DNA of 64,000 bases from Pseudodesulfovibrio profundus (GTDB lineage Bacteria > Desulfobacterota > Desulfovibrionia > Desulfovibrionales > Desulfovibrionaceae). Below the pieces are notes generated by a model, which did not search any database, was not told the DNA's origin, and worked only from the letters and a program-made list of their open reading frames with translations. Of the stretch, positions 24,189 to 34,608 are shown one piece after another. The position numbers and the translations under genes were made by a program. Location of the stretch: positions 3,509,001 through 3,573,000 of the forward strand of contig NZ_LT907975.1 in the NCBI RefSeq assembly GCF_900217235.1. Reading direction: 5' to 3'. Each line of letters opens with the position of its first letter. Within the stretch, counting starts at the first letter, position 1.

Positions 24189-27100
24189 GTGAATCTCGCC
24201 AAATGGTGCATTGAAAACAATCGGACCTCGCTGGTCCTCTTCCTGATCATCGCCGTGGGTGGTGTGATGACGTTCTTCAGCATCCCCAAGGATGAAGACC
24301 CCGACTTCACCATTAGGGTGGCGCTGGTCTCCACGCAGTTTCCCGGCGCTTCCCCCCAGCGGGTCGAAGAACTGGTGACTGACAAGCTTGAGGAAAAAAT
24401 CCGTGAAATGGACGGGCTCAAAAACGTTCGTTCCCAGTCCATGACCGGTGTTTCGATCATTGAAGTGGAGTTCGTGGATGCCCTGAAGGACATGGAACCG
24501 GTCTGGCAAAAGCTCCGCAACAAGATTACGGACGCCGAACCAACCCTGCCTCCCGAAGCTCACAAGCCCATGGTCAACGACGAGTTCGGTGATGTCTTCG
24601 GTATTCTTATCGCCATCACGGGCGATGGGTTTTCCTACCGCGAGCTCAAGGACGCCGCAGATGACATGCGTGACCAACTGCTCAAGGTGGACGGTGTGGG
24701 CAAGGTCGAGCGCTGGGGTGTTCAGGATGAACGGATTTTCGTTGATTTCACCAACTCCCGCATGGCTGCGGCAGGCATCAGCCCATTTGCCCTGAGCCAG
24801 ATCATCGATCATCAAAATACCATTCAACCCTCCGGTTCATCCAAGGTCGGTGCCGAGCGTATCGTCATCGAACCGACCGGTGAGTTCAGCAGTGTGGACG
24901 ACCTGTATTCCTTGGCTATCCGGCCCCCCGGGCAGAAAAGCTCCATCCGGCTCGCTGACGTGACTACCATCACCCGCGGTTTTGCTGATCCGCCGTCCAC
25001 CATGACCCGTTTCAACGGGAAACCCGGCCTCATGTTGGCTGTGTCCATGGCCGAAGGCGGCAACATTACCGAACTGGGTGATCGCATCACCAAGCGACTG
25101 GATGAGTTGAAAGAGCGGATGTTCCACGGCCTTGAAACCGATATCGTGGTTTTTCAGCCCGATTACGTGGATACCGCCATCAACGACTTCATGATCAACC
25201 TGTTCGAGGCATTCATTTTCGTGGTTGTGGTCATTCTGGTCTTTGCCGGATTCAAGACCGGACTCGTGGCCGGTTCGCTGGTTCCCATGGCAATGCTCGG
25301 CTGCATCGGATTGATGCCGTTCTTTGACGTGGGCCTGCAGCGAATCTCCATTGCCTCGCTGATCATTTCACTGGGTATTCTGGTGGATAACGGCGTCGTG
25401 GTTTCCGAGGCTATTCTTGTGCGACTTGCCTCGGGCGAAGAGCGCATGAAGGCCGTGAAAGAAGCGGTCTCAGAACTCTGGATGCCGCTGCTCGCCGCTT
25501 CCCTGACCACGATATTCGCGTTTTTACCGATTCCGTTGGCAGAGAACGCCACGGGTGAGTTTTGTTTCTCGTTGTTCGTGGTTGTCTCTTTGGCACTGCT
25601 CTGTTCATGGGGGCTCTCCATGTCCATGGTGCCGATGATGTGCTACTACGTCCTCAAGCCAAAGGTGCAGATTCAGACATTCACCAGCCGGATGTACCGT
25701 GGCTACAGGGCGTTCCTGCTGTTCTGCCTGCGCAACCGGACTGTTTTCGTCGCAGCGGTCGTGCTTTTGTGCGTTGTGGCTGGCTGGGGATTCCAGTTCG
25801 TACCCAAGATGTTCTTCCCGCCCAACGAGCGGGCGCAGTTCACCATTGATTTCTGGCAGCCTTATGGCCGGGATATCACGGCCACCAATGACCGTGTGCA
25901 GGAGCTGGAAGAGTTCCTGCTTGCGGATGAAGAGGTGAACAGTGTCGGTACGTTCGTCGGCCATGGCGGTCCTCGCTGGTATCTCCCCCTCAATCTGGAG
26001 CAGCGAAATGACAACCTCGCCACGCTCATCGTCAACACCGTGTCCGTTGAATCCGTGGACCGCGTTATCGATCGAACTCGCGATGAATTGAACAATGCCT
26101 TCCCGGATGCGGATTTCAGCCTGAAGAAGTTAATGAACGGCCCTCCGGTGGGTGCGCCATTGCAGGTCCGAATCTCCGGCCCCGATATCAAGACGCTCTA
26201 TAGCCTGCGAGATCAGGTCGCCAACATTATCGAATCCAATGCAGGTATCACCCGCGTATGGGACGACTGGGGTCAGTGGACCAAGAAGATGCAGGTCGAA
26301 GTGGATCAGGACAAGGCTCGCGAAGCCGGGCTGTCCAGTTTCGATGTCGCAGTATCTTTGCAGACATCCATGAGCGGTCTCAAGGCCTCGGAGTACCGCG
26401 AGGGTGATACGATCATCCCGATCATCCTGCGTAATGACGAAGGATTTCGCGATCGTCTGGACAAGCTCGAATCCCTCAATGTTTATTCATACGACAGTGG
26501 CAAGGCGGTTCCGCTCAGTCAGGTTGCGACTACTCAGATGGCCTGGCAGCCCTCGGATATCAGACGCCGGGACCAGACACGGACCATGACCGTCAAGGCG
26601 GACGTGGCCGATGGTTACTATGCGCTCTCCATTCTGAACAATGTCCGTCCTGAAGTGGAGGCGTTGCAAAAGACCGATGAATGGCCGCTGGGCTATACGG
26701 TCGAGTACGGTGGTGAGTTCGAGAAGTCGGTGGAATCCCAGGAAGCCATCAACGCCAACATGCCGTTGGCTATGGGCCTGCTGATTCTTGTGCTGGTTTT
26801 CCAGTTCAACTCCCTGCGTCGCCCGTTGATCATCCTGCTGACTCTGCCTCCCATGCTTGTAGGTATCACGGCTGGAATGTTGGCAACCAACGCGCCGTTC
26901 GGTTTCATGCCCATGCTCGGCATGATTTCCCTGCTTGGTATCATCGTCAATAATGCGATCATGCTTATTGATCGCATCGAAATACAACGCGGGCGCGGCC
27001 TGTCCCTTGCGGACTCCATCGTCATTTCGACCATGGAACGTGCACGCCCGATCATCATGACCGCCACCACGACCATCATCGGCATGATTCCGCTCTCCTT

Positions 27101-27278
27101 GCAGGGCGGGGAGATGTGGCGGCCCATGGCCAACCTGATCATGTCGGGACTGGCCTTTGCCACCATCCTGACACTGGTCCTGTGCCCGGTCCTGTACTCG
27201 ATCTTCTACAAGCAGTCCTTCAAGGACTACGAGTGGGACCCCTCGCTACCGGAACGGGGTAGCGACCTCACTGCCTAA
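24189..27278 (+). CDS. RND-family multidrug efflux permease (HAE1 type)
   Basis: 1029 residues from GTG 24189 with GGAGG upstream, the normal AcrB/MexF-type length. The first helix follows MNLAKWCIENNRTSLVLFLIIAVGG. The two periplasmic porter domains sit between helices 1-2 and 7-8. Helix 4 carries the proton-relay Asp (SLIISLGILVDNGVVVSEA, D-N instead of DD). The second copy is NNAIMLIDRIEIQ. The proton-driven antiporter exports lipophilic or toxic compounds. It ends the operon and is followed by a strong terminator at 27286. Confidence 0.92.
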   Translation: MNLAKWCIENNRTSLVLFLIIAVGGVMTFFSIPKDEDPDFTIRVALVSTQFPGASPQRVEELVTDKLEEKIREMDGLKNVRSQSMTGVSIIEVEFVDALKDMEPVWQKLRNKITDAEPTLPPEAHKPMVNDEFGDVFGILIAITGDGFSYRELKDAADDMRDQLLKVDGVGKVERWGVQDERIFVDFTNSRMAAAGISPFALSQIIDHQNTIQPSGSSKVGAERIVIEPTGEFSSVDDLYSLAIRPPGQKSSIRLADVTTITRGFADPPSTMTRFNGKPGLMLAVSMAEGGNITELGDRITKRLDELKERMFHGLETDIVVFQPDYVDTAINDFMINLFEAFIFVVVVILVFAGFKTGLVAGSLVPMAMLGCIGLMPFFDVGLQRISIASLIISLGILVDNGVVVSEAILVRLASGEERMKAVKEAVSELWMPLLAASLTTIFAFLPIPLAENATGEFCFSLFVVVSLALLCSWGLSMSMVPMMCYYVLKPKVQIQTFTSRMYRGYRAFLLFCLRNRTVFVAAVVLLCVVAGWGFQFVPKMFFPPNERAQFTIDFWQPYGRDITATNDRVQELEEFLLADEEVNSVGTFVGHGGPRWYLPLNLEQRNDNLATLIVNTVSVESVDRVIDRTRDELNNAFPDADFSLKKLMNGPPVGAPLQVRISGPDIKTLYSLRDQVANIIESNAGITRVWDDWGQWTKKMQVEVDQDKAREAGLSSFDVAVSLQTSMSGLKASEYREGDTIIPIILRNDEGFRDRLDKLESLNVYSYDSGKAVPLSQVATTQMAWQPSDIRRRDQTRTMTVKADVADGYYALSILNNVRPEVEALQKTDEWPLGYTVEYGGEFEKSVESQEAINANMPLAMGLLILVLVFQFNSLRRPLIILLTLPPMLVGITAGMLATNAPFGFMPMLGMISLLGIIVNNAIMLIDRIEIQRGRGLSLADSIVISTMERARPIIMTATTTIIGMIPLSLQGGEMWRPMANLIMSGLAFATILTLVLCPVLYSIFYKQSFKDYEWDPSLPERGSDLTA

Positions 27279-27285
27279 CCAATGC

Positions 27286-27320
27286 AAAAGCCCTCGCGAA
27301 TCTGTCGCGAGGGCTTTTTT
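27286..27320. terminator. Bidirectional intrinsic terminator
   Basis: AAAAGCCCTCGCGA (27286-27299), loop ATCTG, TCGCGAGGGCTTTTTT (27305-27320). It separates the rightward RND operon from the leftward nifV-side genes. Confidence 0.93.
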
Positions 27321-27344
27321 GTGGGCATGACACAGTGAGCAGGG

Positions 27345-28199
27345 TCAGATGGAACAATGCATCCTCTCCAGCGAATTAGCCAGTTGCGGCAGGTAGGGTT
27401 CGGTAAAGAACAAATGCTGATCCAGCGGCAGCTTGCGGGCGGGAGCTGTGGCTGTAGTCTGAATGGTTATGGTTTGTTTTCCGATACTCACGACCATGGG
27501 AACGATTTCCTCCTCCGACTCACTGCACAGACTTTCGCGTGTGCCAGGTACAAAATGCGAGATGGTCCCGTTGGGATGGACGGCCTTGAGCTTACTCAGT
27601 GTGGTCGTGACCCGGATGACATTGCCGTCCTCGTCAAACACCAGTGAATTGGCATCACCGTTTACCCCGACAGCGTCCGGGTCAAAGGCGGTTATTTCGC
27701 CTGCGAGTGTCTGGATGGTGGAAGGGGCGGCAGGCTCCAGGGATTCAATGACACCATCACGAGTGAAGCTGATACCGATGCGGGCTTGGATAAATCCCGA
27801 TGCAGTGGATACGGGAATGGTCTCGCCCGGCCACAGGGTAATGCTGCGGATGGCTTCATTGTCATAAAATGATACGCTGATGACCCGCGCTTCTCTTTTT
27901 CCCAGTGGGGTTAGCAGGCGGACGGGGGCAGCCAGGCTTTCCTCATCTTCCTGCGTCCAGTAGCCGGACAGCTTGCCGTTGAGCGGAAAAATGCGGTTGA
28001 TGGTGCCATTCTCATGAAAGGAAACCAGCTCGGCAGGGATAGCCCCGGCAGGCGTTACAATTGGTGTCTGCGTTTCCAGCGGGATGGACTTCACCTGACC
28101 GTTCGCATGATAGGTGATGGGTTCGATGTCTTTTCGTCGCAATTCGGTGGCTGTGGTCTGCGGTGTCAGTTCGCCGTATCTGGTAGTGATGGTTGTCAT
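27345..28199 (-). CDS. Unknown repeat protein at the end of the nifV operon
   Basis: 284 residues from ATG 28199, which overlaps the stop of the small peptide gene at 28196. Repeated phrases of the type F-x-x-(N/D)-G-x-I/V-x-x-(I/L) recur about every 30-40 residues: YHANGQVKSIPL, FHENGTINRIFPL, FYDNEAIRSITLW, FTRDGVIESLEP, FDEDGNVIRVTT, VHPNGTISHFVP. They suggest a beta-solenoid of MORN/YwqK-like hairpins. No signal peptide. The family is unassigned by me. Its location downstream of nifV, probably co-transcribed, suggests a role in nitrogen fixation or its control, though it could be unrelated. Confidence 0.75.
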   Translation of the reverse strand: MTTITTRYGELTPQTTATELRRKDIEPITYHANGQVKSIPLETQTPIVTPAGAIPAELVSFHENGTINRIFPLNGKLSGYWTQEDEESLAAPVRLLTPLGKREARVISVSFYDNEAIRSITLWPGETIPVSTASGFIQARIGISFTRDGVIESLEPAAPSTIQTLAGEITAFDPDAVGVNGDANSLVFDEDGNVIRVTTTLSKLKAVHPNGTISHFVPGTRESLCSESEEEIVPMVVSIGKQTITIQTTATAPARKLPLDQHLFFTEPYLPQLANSLERMHCSI

Positions 28200-28366
28200 C
28201 GTGTTTCTCCTTTGGCTGGATTGAAGGCATGCGCGGAGTGGGGCATGGATACGGAAGCTGTCAGAACGGTTTCCGTATTGTCTTTTGTATTATGGGCTGA
28301 TCCATCGGCTTGGAGCGGAGTGGACAGCATGCATATCCAGAGCATGGCATAGATGAATTTTTTCAT
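28196..28366 (-). CDS. 56-residue secreted peptide between nifV and the repeat protein
   Basis: ATG 28366 is preceded by AGGAGG, and the TGA at 28196-28198 overlaps the ATG of the next gene (ATGA), showing translational coupling. The N-terminus is a standard signal peptide, MKKFIYAMLWICMLSTPLQA, cut before DGSAHN. The mature peptide is about 36 residues, rich in Ser/Thr/His/Pro, with no cysteine. I recognise no family. It is a real gene by start, overlap and signal peptide, and is part of the nifV operon. Confidence 0.75.
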   Translation of the reverse strand: MKKFIYAMLWICMLSTPLQADGSAHNTKDNTETVLTASVSMPHSAHAFNPAKGETR

Positions 28367-28376
28367 GGGGGACCTC

Positions 28377-29474
28377 CTAGTGACGTTTAGCCAGTTCAGT
28401 GAATTCGGAATCCGAAAGAGGGCGCTTCAATTCCCAGGACAGTTTTCTTACAGCCGAAACGAGCGCGGGGATTTCCTGAGTCTGCCAGGGTATCTCGTGA
28501 TGGCCGAGAGCCTGGGCAACGGCGGCCCGCCCGCTTTTGCCGCCAACCGCGACAACGCGCTCTGCACCGATTGCTTGTGGTGAGTACGGCTCGAAAAGGT
28601 CAGTGGATTTGCTGAGAGCATGCGCATGGATACCGGATTCGCAGGAGAATATGTCCTTACCGGCAATGGGCTTTGTGCGCGGGACAGATATGCCGGCAGC
28701 TTGAGCGACCGTATGGCAGAGCGGGCGAAGGTGTGCAGTTTCATAATCATGGGTTGTCTCCTTTATGCTGAGATAGGCTGCCACCTCTTCCGTGGCGGCG
28801 ATACCGGATCGTTCTCCGATGCCGAGGACCGAAACATCTGCATAATCACTCCCGGCAGACAGTGCGCTGATCGCATTGCCCGTGGCCATGCCGAAGTCAT
28901 TATGACAATGGACGGCCAGATCGATGGAAAGGCTGTTGCGAAATGCGGTCACAAGCCGCTGTGTCTCCGGGGGCGTCAGCACGCCAAGGGAATCGGAGAG
29001 GCGGATGCGCGCTGCACCGGTTTCTTCGGCAATCTGAGCCAGTGAAAGGGCAAAGGCCGCATCGGCCCGGGATACATCCTCCAGTCCTACGGAGAGGTAC
29101 TTGATGCCAAGCAGCCCCGCTGTGAGCAGGGTACGGGCGACTCGTTCCCTAAGCCCTTCGCGATTGGTCTTGAGCCGAGCGGCAATATGGCTGTCAGATA
29201 CGGGGACCCCGACATTGATTCGGTCAACGTCGAGTTCTGCGGCAAGTCGGATGTCCGCATCCCGGCACGGCGTCCAGACAGACAGTTTCGTTTGTCCGGC
29301 AACCGGGCGTAGCCGACGGATCAATTCTTCCAGTCCTTCCTGACCAATCCAGCCGATCTCCAACTCCTCGACGCCGAGAGCCAGAAGGCCGTTGGCGATC
29401 TTCTCCCTCATATCTACTGAGAAGTAGGCGCCGAAAAGCTGGGCTCCTTCCCTGAGTGTTGTGTCGATCAGCAT
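28377..29474 (-). CDS. nifV: Homocitrate synthase NifV
   Basis: 365 residues. I start at ATG 29474, because AGGAG lies eight bases before it and only two bases before the other ATG at 29480. The DRE-TIM fold has DTTLREGAQLFGAYFS at the N-terminus, the metal-binding HCHNDFGMATGNAISAL, and the SGIHAHAL region after the barrel. It condenses acetyl-CoA with 2-oxoglutarate to homocitrate, the organic ligand of the FeMo-cofactor. It is transcribed away from nifH, with its own sigma-54 promoter at 29516-29531 and a shared upstream control region. Confidence 0.93.
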   Translation of the reverse strand: MLIDTTLREGAQLFGAYFSVDMREKIANGLLALGVEELEIGWIGQEGLEELIRRLRPVAGQTKLSVWTPCRDADIRLAAELDVDRINVGVPVSDSHIAARLKTNREGLRERVARTLLTAGLLGIKYLSVGLEDVSRADAAFALSLAQIAEETGAARIRLSDSLGVLTPPETQRLVTAFRNSLSIDLAVHCHNDFGMATGNAISALSAGSDYADVSVLGIGERSGIAATEEVAAYLSIKETTHDYETAHLRPLCHTVAQAAGISVPRTKPIAGKDIFSCESGIHAHALSKSTDLFEPYSPQAIGAERVVAVGGKSGRAAVAQALGHHEIPWQTQEIPALVSAVRKLSWELKRPLSDSEFTELAKRH

Positions 29475-29515
29475 GATCATCGCTCCTGTCGTTCGTTACA
29501 TTGATATGCATATAA

Positions 29516-29531
29516 AGCAGGAACGGTGCCA
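29516..29531 (-). promoter_or_regulatory. Sigma-54 promoter of the nifV operon
   Basis: On the minus strand TGGCACCGTTCCTGCT has the invariant GG and GC separated by ten bases (-24/-12). It lies about 40 bases upstream of the nifV start and faces away from the nifH promoter. Confidence 0.8.
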
Positions 29532-29608
29532 AAAACGACAGATTTGCTAAGTGTTTGAAATTATTGAACTTGTCTGTTTACCTTCTTGTCTAAAATCTAC
29601 CTACACTT

Positions 29609-29654
29609 TTGTAGTTTCCTACAATGATGTCATTTGAAAGTGTGGTTTCCTACA
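29609..29654. promoter_or_regulatory. Shared enhancer-type sites of the divergent nif promoters
   Basis: TTGTAGTTTCCTACAA (29609-29624) is a perfect palindrome (TTGTAG-N4-CTACAA). A second copy, TGTGGTTTCCTACA (29641-29654), is 31 bases away, about three helical turns. Half-sites CTAC/GTAG also flank them (29598-29614, 29652-29664). They lie about 80 bases from each of the two -24/-12 promoters. The classical NifA site is TGT-N10-ACA; here it is TGT-N8-ACA, so a different activator, or a variant NifA, probably binds. Confidence 0.7.
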
Positions 29655-29689
29655 TTTTTGGTAGGTGGTTTTTCTCGCCGCTCTTTTAG

Positions 29690-30625
<936 letters not shown>

Positions 30626-30705
30626 CCTCTCTCCCTTATCAGGGTTGGTGTATGGGTAATTGTAATCAAAGTATAGTAATATCAAGTTGATAGGAGAGAG
30701 TGAAA

Positions 30706-31059
30706 ATGATGATCATGGTAAGAGCTATTGTCCGTCCCGAAAAAGCCGACGATGTCCTGGCAGCGCTCATGGACAACGGTTTCCCCGCTGTCACTAAATA
30801 CTCGGTCGCAGGTCGAGGCAAGCAGCGCGGCATCAAGATCGGTGAAGTCACCTACGATGAAATTCCCAAGACCATGCTCATGAGTGTCGTCAATGCTGCG
30901 GACAAGGATTTCGTCATCACCACCATCATGGATGCGGCCCGCTCCGGTGCCAAGGGCGCTTTCGGCGACGGTAAGATTTTCGTCACCGAAGTGGAAGATG
31001 TCTACACCATCAGCTCCGGCGTCAACGAGACCGCCGCAGCCAGCGAGGAGGCCGCGTAA
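30706..31059 (+). CDS. nifI1: Nitrogenase-associated PII protein NifI1
   Basis: 117 residues from ATG 30706 (GTG 30700 is an alternative; the family starts M-x-x-RAIVRPEK as here, MMIMVRAIVRPEK). PII fold with T-loop region YSVAGRGKQRGIKIGEVTYDEIPK and B-loop FGDGKIFVTEVEDVY. NifI1 and NifI2 form a complex that binds NifDK and switches it off when ammonium raises glutamine and lowers 2-oxoglutarate. Their position between nifH and nifD is typical of methanogen and some sulfate-reducer nitrogenases. It ends with an ATGA overlap into nifI2. Confidence 0.93.
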   Translation: MMIMVRAIVRPEKADDVLAALMDNGFPAVTKYSVAGRGKQRGIKIGEVTYDEIPKTMLMSVVNAADKDFVITTIMDAARSGAKGAFGDGKIFVTEVEDVYTISSGVNETAAASEEAA

Positions 31060-31433
31060 TGAAGGAAGTCATCGCAGTTGTGCGCATGAACATGATGAAC
31101 AAGACCAAGACCGCGCTGACTGAAGCGGGCGTCGATGCCTTCTTCGCTCATGAAGCACAGGGTCGAGGCAAGGGGTTCGTCAATGCCGCAGTCGTCGAAG
31201 GCGCGGAGAGTGGCTACGAAGAAGCCGCTGAAGTGCTCGGCGAAAAAGGCAAGCTCTATCCCAAGCGCATGTTGACGGCGGTCGTTACCGACGACCAGGT
31301 CGAGGAAGTTGTCGAAGCCATCACCAAGGTCAACCAGACCGGAAAGCCCGGCGACGGCAAGATTTTTGTCCTTCCCATCGGCGACGCTGTTCGCGTCAGA
31401 ACCTCTGAAGCCGGCGAACAGGCCATCCTGTAG
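31059..31433 (+). CDS. nifI2: Nitrogenase-associated PII protein NifI2
   Basis: 124 residues starting inside the nifI1 stop (ATGA overlap). PII fold beginning MKEVIAVVRMNMMNKTKTAL, T-loop DAFFAHEAQGRGKGFVNAAV, and an acidic EGAESGYEEAAEVLG stretch, ending PGDGKIFVLPIGDAVRVRT. Works with NifI1 as the ATP/2-oxoglutarate-responsive inhibitor of dinitrogenase. The coupling makes equal amounts of the two subunits likely. nifD follows after 24 bases. Confidence 0.93.
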   Translation: MKEVIAVVRMNMMNKTKTALTEAGVDAFFAHEAQGRGKGFVNAAVVEGAESGYEEAAEVLGEKGKLYPKRMLTAVVTDDQVEEVVEAITKVNQTGKPGDGKIFVLPIGDAVRVRTSEAGEQAIL

Positions 31434-31457
31434 CCGCCGCAGAAGGAGAGTAAATAC

Positions 31458-33095
31458 ATGGCCAAGACGAAAAAGGTTGTGCAGCTCATGCCCACCGACA
31501 TCAAAGAGGAACTCCTTGCGAAGTATCCTCCCAAGGTGGCCCGGAAGCGCGCAAAACAGATAATGATCAATGAAGCCACGGAAAGCGAGGCTCCGTCAGA
31601 GATCCTGGCGAACGTCCGCACCATCCCCGGCATCATCACCATGCGCGGTTGCACCTACGCAGGCTGCAAGGGCGTCATCATGGGGCCCACCCGCGATATC
31701 GTGAATATCACCCACGGTCCCATCGGCTGCGCCTTCTACTCGTGGCTGACCCGCCGTAACCAGACCGATGCCGGTGAAGATGGCGAGAACTACATGACCT
31801 ACTGTTTCTCAACAGACATGCAGGATCAGGACATCATCTTCGGTGGTGAGAAGAAGCTCGAAGCATCGATTCAGGAAGCCTATGACCTGTTCCACCCCAA
31901 GGGAATATGCATTTTCGCCACCTGTCCTGTCGGACTCATCGGTGATGACATCCACGCCGTTGCCAAAAAGATGAAAGCCAAGTTCGGCGATTGCAACGTC
32001 TTCGCCTTCTCATGTGAAGGATACAAGGGCGTGTCCCAGTCTGCCGGTCACCACATCGCCAACAACCAGGTCTTCACACACCTCGTGGGCGAAAACGAGG
32101 AACCCAAAGAGGGCGAATACAAGATCAACCTGCTCGGCGAATACAACATCGGCGGTGACGGGTTCGAGATTGATCGTATTCTCAAGAAGTGCGGCATCAC
32201 CAATATCGCCACCTTCTCGGGCAACTCGACCTACGACCAGTTCGCTTCGGCCCAGTATGCCGACCTGAGCGCCGTCATGTGTCACCGGTCCATCAACTAC
32301 GTGGCCGATATGCTGGAGACCAAATACGGCATCCCGTGGATCAAGGTGAACTTCATCGGTGCCAAGTCCACGGCCAAGTCCCTGCGCAAGATCGCTGAAT
32401 ACTTCGGCGACAAGAAGCTCATCGACAAGGTCGAGGCAGTGATCGCCGAGGAAATGATGGAAGTGGACAAGGTCGCCACCGACGTCCGCACCCGGACCGA
32501 CGGCAAGACCGCCATGCTCTTCGTGGGTGGCTCCCGTGCGCACCACTATCAGGATCTCTTTGCCGAGATGGGCATGAAAACCCTGTCCGCCGGTTACGAG
32601 TTCGCTCACCGTGACGACTACGAAGGCCGTGAAGTCATTCCTGATCTGAAGGTCGACGCCGACTCCCGCAACATCGAAGAGATCACCGTCGAAGCTGACC
32701 CGGAACTCTACAACCCGCGCAAGACGCCCGAAGAACTCAAGGCGCTGGAAGAGGCTGGCTATCAGTTCAAGCACTACGCCGGAATGAACCCCGACATGGA
32801 CAAGGGAACCCTGATCATCGACGACCTCAACCAGTACGAAGCCGAAAAGCTGGTGGAAATCATGAAGCCCGACATCTTCTGCGCGGGCATCAAGGAAAAA
32901 TACTCCATCCAGAAGACCGGTGTGCCCATGAAGCAGCTGCATAGCTACGACTCCGGCGGTCCCTATGCCGGATTCCAGGGCGCCGTCAATTTCTACAAGG
33001 AAATCGACCGCCTCGTCGGAAGCAAGGTCTGGAGCTACATGAAAGCTCCCTGGCAGGAGAACCCGGAACTCACAGGCACCTTTGTCTGGGAATAG
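31458..33095 (+). CDS. nifD: Nitrogenase molybdenum-iron protein alpha chain NifD
   Basis: 545 residues. P-cluster cysteines in RGCTYAGCKG, HGPIGCAFYSW and ATCPVGLIGDDI. The FeMo-cofactor Cys is in AVMCHRSINY and the cofactor His in QLHSYDSGGPYAGF. The substrate-side Gln/His lie in GVSQSAGHHIAN. All key ligands of a Mo-type alpha subunit are present. The insert around residues 370-440 (KVDADSRNIEEITVEADPELYNPRKTP) is typical of the anaerobe (group II/III) enzymes. It pairs with NifK to form the dinitrogenase and is followed by a 123-base gap before nifK. Confidence 0.96.
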   Translation: MAKTKKVVQLMPTDIKEELLAKYPPKVARKRAKQIMINEATESEAPSEILANVRTIPGIITMRGCTYAGCKGVIMGPTRDIVNITHGPIGCAFYSWLTRRNQTDAGEDGENYMTYCFSTDMQDQDIIFGGEKKLEASIQEAYDLFHPKGICIFATCPVGLIGDDIHAVAKKMKAKFGDCNVFAFSCEGYKGVSQSAGHHIANNQVFTHLVGENEEPKEGEYKINLLGEYNIGGDGFEIDRILKKCGITNIATFSGNSTYDQFASAQYADLSAVMCHRSINYVADMLETKYGIPWIKVNFIGAKSTAKSLRKIAEYFGDKKLIDKVEAVIAEEMMEVDKVATDVRTRTDGKTAMLFVGGSRAHHYQDLFAEMGMKTLSAGYEFAHRDDYEGREVIPDLKVDADSRNIEEITVEADPELYNPRKTPEELKALEEAGYQFKHYAGMNPDMDKGTLIIDDLNQYEAEKLVEIMKPDIFCAGIKEKYSIQKTGVPMKQLHSYDSGGPYAGFQGAVNFYKEIDRLVGSKVWSYMKAPWQENPELTGTFVWE

Positions 33096-33218
33096 CAATT
33101 TGTCGAAACCACCGGCTGCGTTGTCCTGAGGGGGAACCGTCAGCCTCATCGGAACGTAACCTCGAATTGGACTTCGCATGTCCGGTCCAGACGCAAATTG
33201 AAGGAAAAGGATAGTATA

Positions 33219-34595
33219 ATGGCATTACTCAGACATACCCCGGCTGAAGTCAAAGAGCGCAAGGCGCTCACCATCAACCCGGCCAAAACCTGTCAGCCTA
33301 TCGGCGCCATGTACGCGGCGCTGGGTATCCACGGCTGCCTGCCGCACTCGCATGGTTCGCAGGGCTGCTGTGCCTACCACCGCTCCATGCTGACCCGGCA
33401 CTACAAGGAACCTGTATCCGCTGCCACCAGCTCGTTCACTGAAGGCGCATCGGTTTTCGGTGGTCAGGCCAACCTTGTCCAGGCCATCAACAACATCTTC
33501 ACCGTGTACGAGCCCGAAGTCATCGCGGTGCACACCACCTGCCTGTCGGAAACCATTGGCGATGATCTGAATCAGATTCGCGACAAGGCCCAGAAGACCG
33601 GCAAAATCCCCGAAGGCAAGACCGTCATCGGCGCACCGACTCCGAGCTACGTCGGCTCCCATGTCACCGGTTTTTCGAACATGGTCAAGGCCATGGCTCA
33701 ACTGGCGGAACCCTCCGGCAAGAAATCCGGCAAGGTCAACGTGATCCCGGGCTGGGTTGAACCGGCAGACATGGCGGAAATCAAACGCCTGGCAACCATG
33801 GTCGGTGTGGATATCACGCTGTTCCCGGATACCTCGGGCGTACTCGATGCCCCGTTGACCGGCGAATACAAGATGTTCCCTGAAGGCGGAGTGACCGTCG
33901 AGGAATTGAAGCATGCCGGTGACGCGACCGGTACCCTGGCCCTTGGCGAGTGGTGCTCGGCCGATGCCGCCCGCTGGCTCGATTCCAAGTGCAAGGTTCC
34001 CTGCACCGTGCTGGATATGCCGTTCGGCCTCGCTGCCACTGATCGTTTCATCGACGTCCTGCGGACGGTGGCCGGTGTCTCGGTACCGGATAGCGTCGCC
34101 TACGAGCGCGGTCAGCTCGTGGATATGATTTCCGACATGCACCAGTACTTCTACGGTAAGCGCGTGGCCCTGTGGGGCGACCCTGATCAGTTGATCTCCA
34201 TGTGCGAATTCCTGGTCTCCCTCGACATGCAGCCCGTGTACGTCGTGACCGGTACCCCGGGCAAGAAGTTCGAAAAGCGCATTCAGGAAATCTGCGCAGA
34301 CCAGCCTTTTGAAGTGAAGGTCAAGGCCAAGGGCGACATGTTCCTGATGCACCAGTGGATCAAGAATGAACCTGTCGACCTGCTTATCGGCAACACCTAC
34401 GGCAAGTACATCGCCCGTGACGAAGACATTCCGTTCATGCGCTGGGGCTTCCCCATCGTGGACCGTCAGGGCCACCAGTACTTCCCGACAGTCGGCTACA
34501 AGGGTGGGCTCAGGCTACTCGAAAAAATCCTGAACCTCTTCCTGGATCGCAAGGACCGCGACGATCCTGAACAGGTCTTCGAGCTCGTTCTGTAG
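33219..34595 (+). CDS. nifK: Nitrogenase molybdenum-iron protein beta chain NifK
   Basis: 458 residues from ATG 33219 (AAGGAAAAGG upstream), short as in clostridial/deltaproteobacterial forms that lack the long N-terminus of Azotobacter NifK. P-cluster cysteines in KTCQPIGAMYAALGIHGC, SHGSQGCCAYHRS and HTTCLSETIGDDL. Closes the P-cluster at the interface with NifD. It is followed by a strong GC hairpin (34609-34639) that could reduce transcription into the cofactor-assembly genes. Confidence 0.96.
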   Translation: MALLRHTPAEVKERKALTINPAKTCQPIGAMYAALGIHGCLPHSHGSQGCCAYHRSMLTRHYKEPVSAATSSFTEGASVFGGQANLVQAINNIFTVYEPEVIAVHTTCLSETIGDDLNQIRDKAQKTGKIPEGKTVIGAPTPSYVGSHVTGFSNMVKAMAQLAEPSGKKSGKVNVIPGWVEPADMAEIKRLATMVGVDITLFPDTSGVLDAPLTGEYKMFPEGGVTVEELKHAGDATGTLALGEWCSADAARWLDSKCKVPCTVLDMPFGLAATDRFIDVLRTVAGVSVPDSVAYERGQLVDMISDMHQYFYGKRVALWGDPDQLISMCEFLVSLDMQPVYVVTGTPGKKFEKRIQEICADQPFEVKVKAKGDMFLMHQWIKNEPVDLLIGNTYGKYIARDEDIPFMRWGFPIVDRQGHQYFPTVGYKGGLRLLEKILNLFLDRKDRDDPEQVFELVL

Positions 34596-34608
34596 CACTC
34601 CAGTACCT

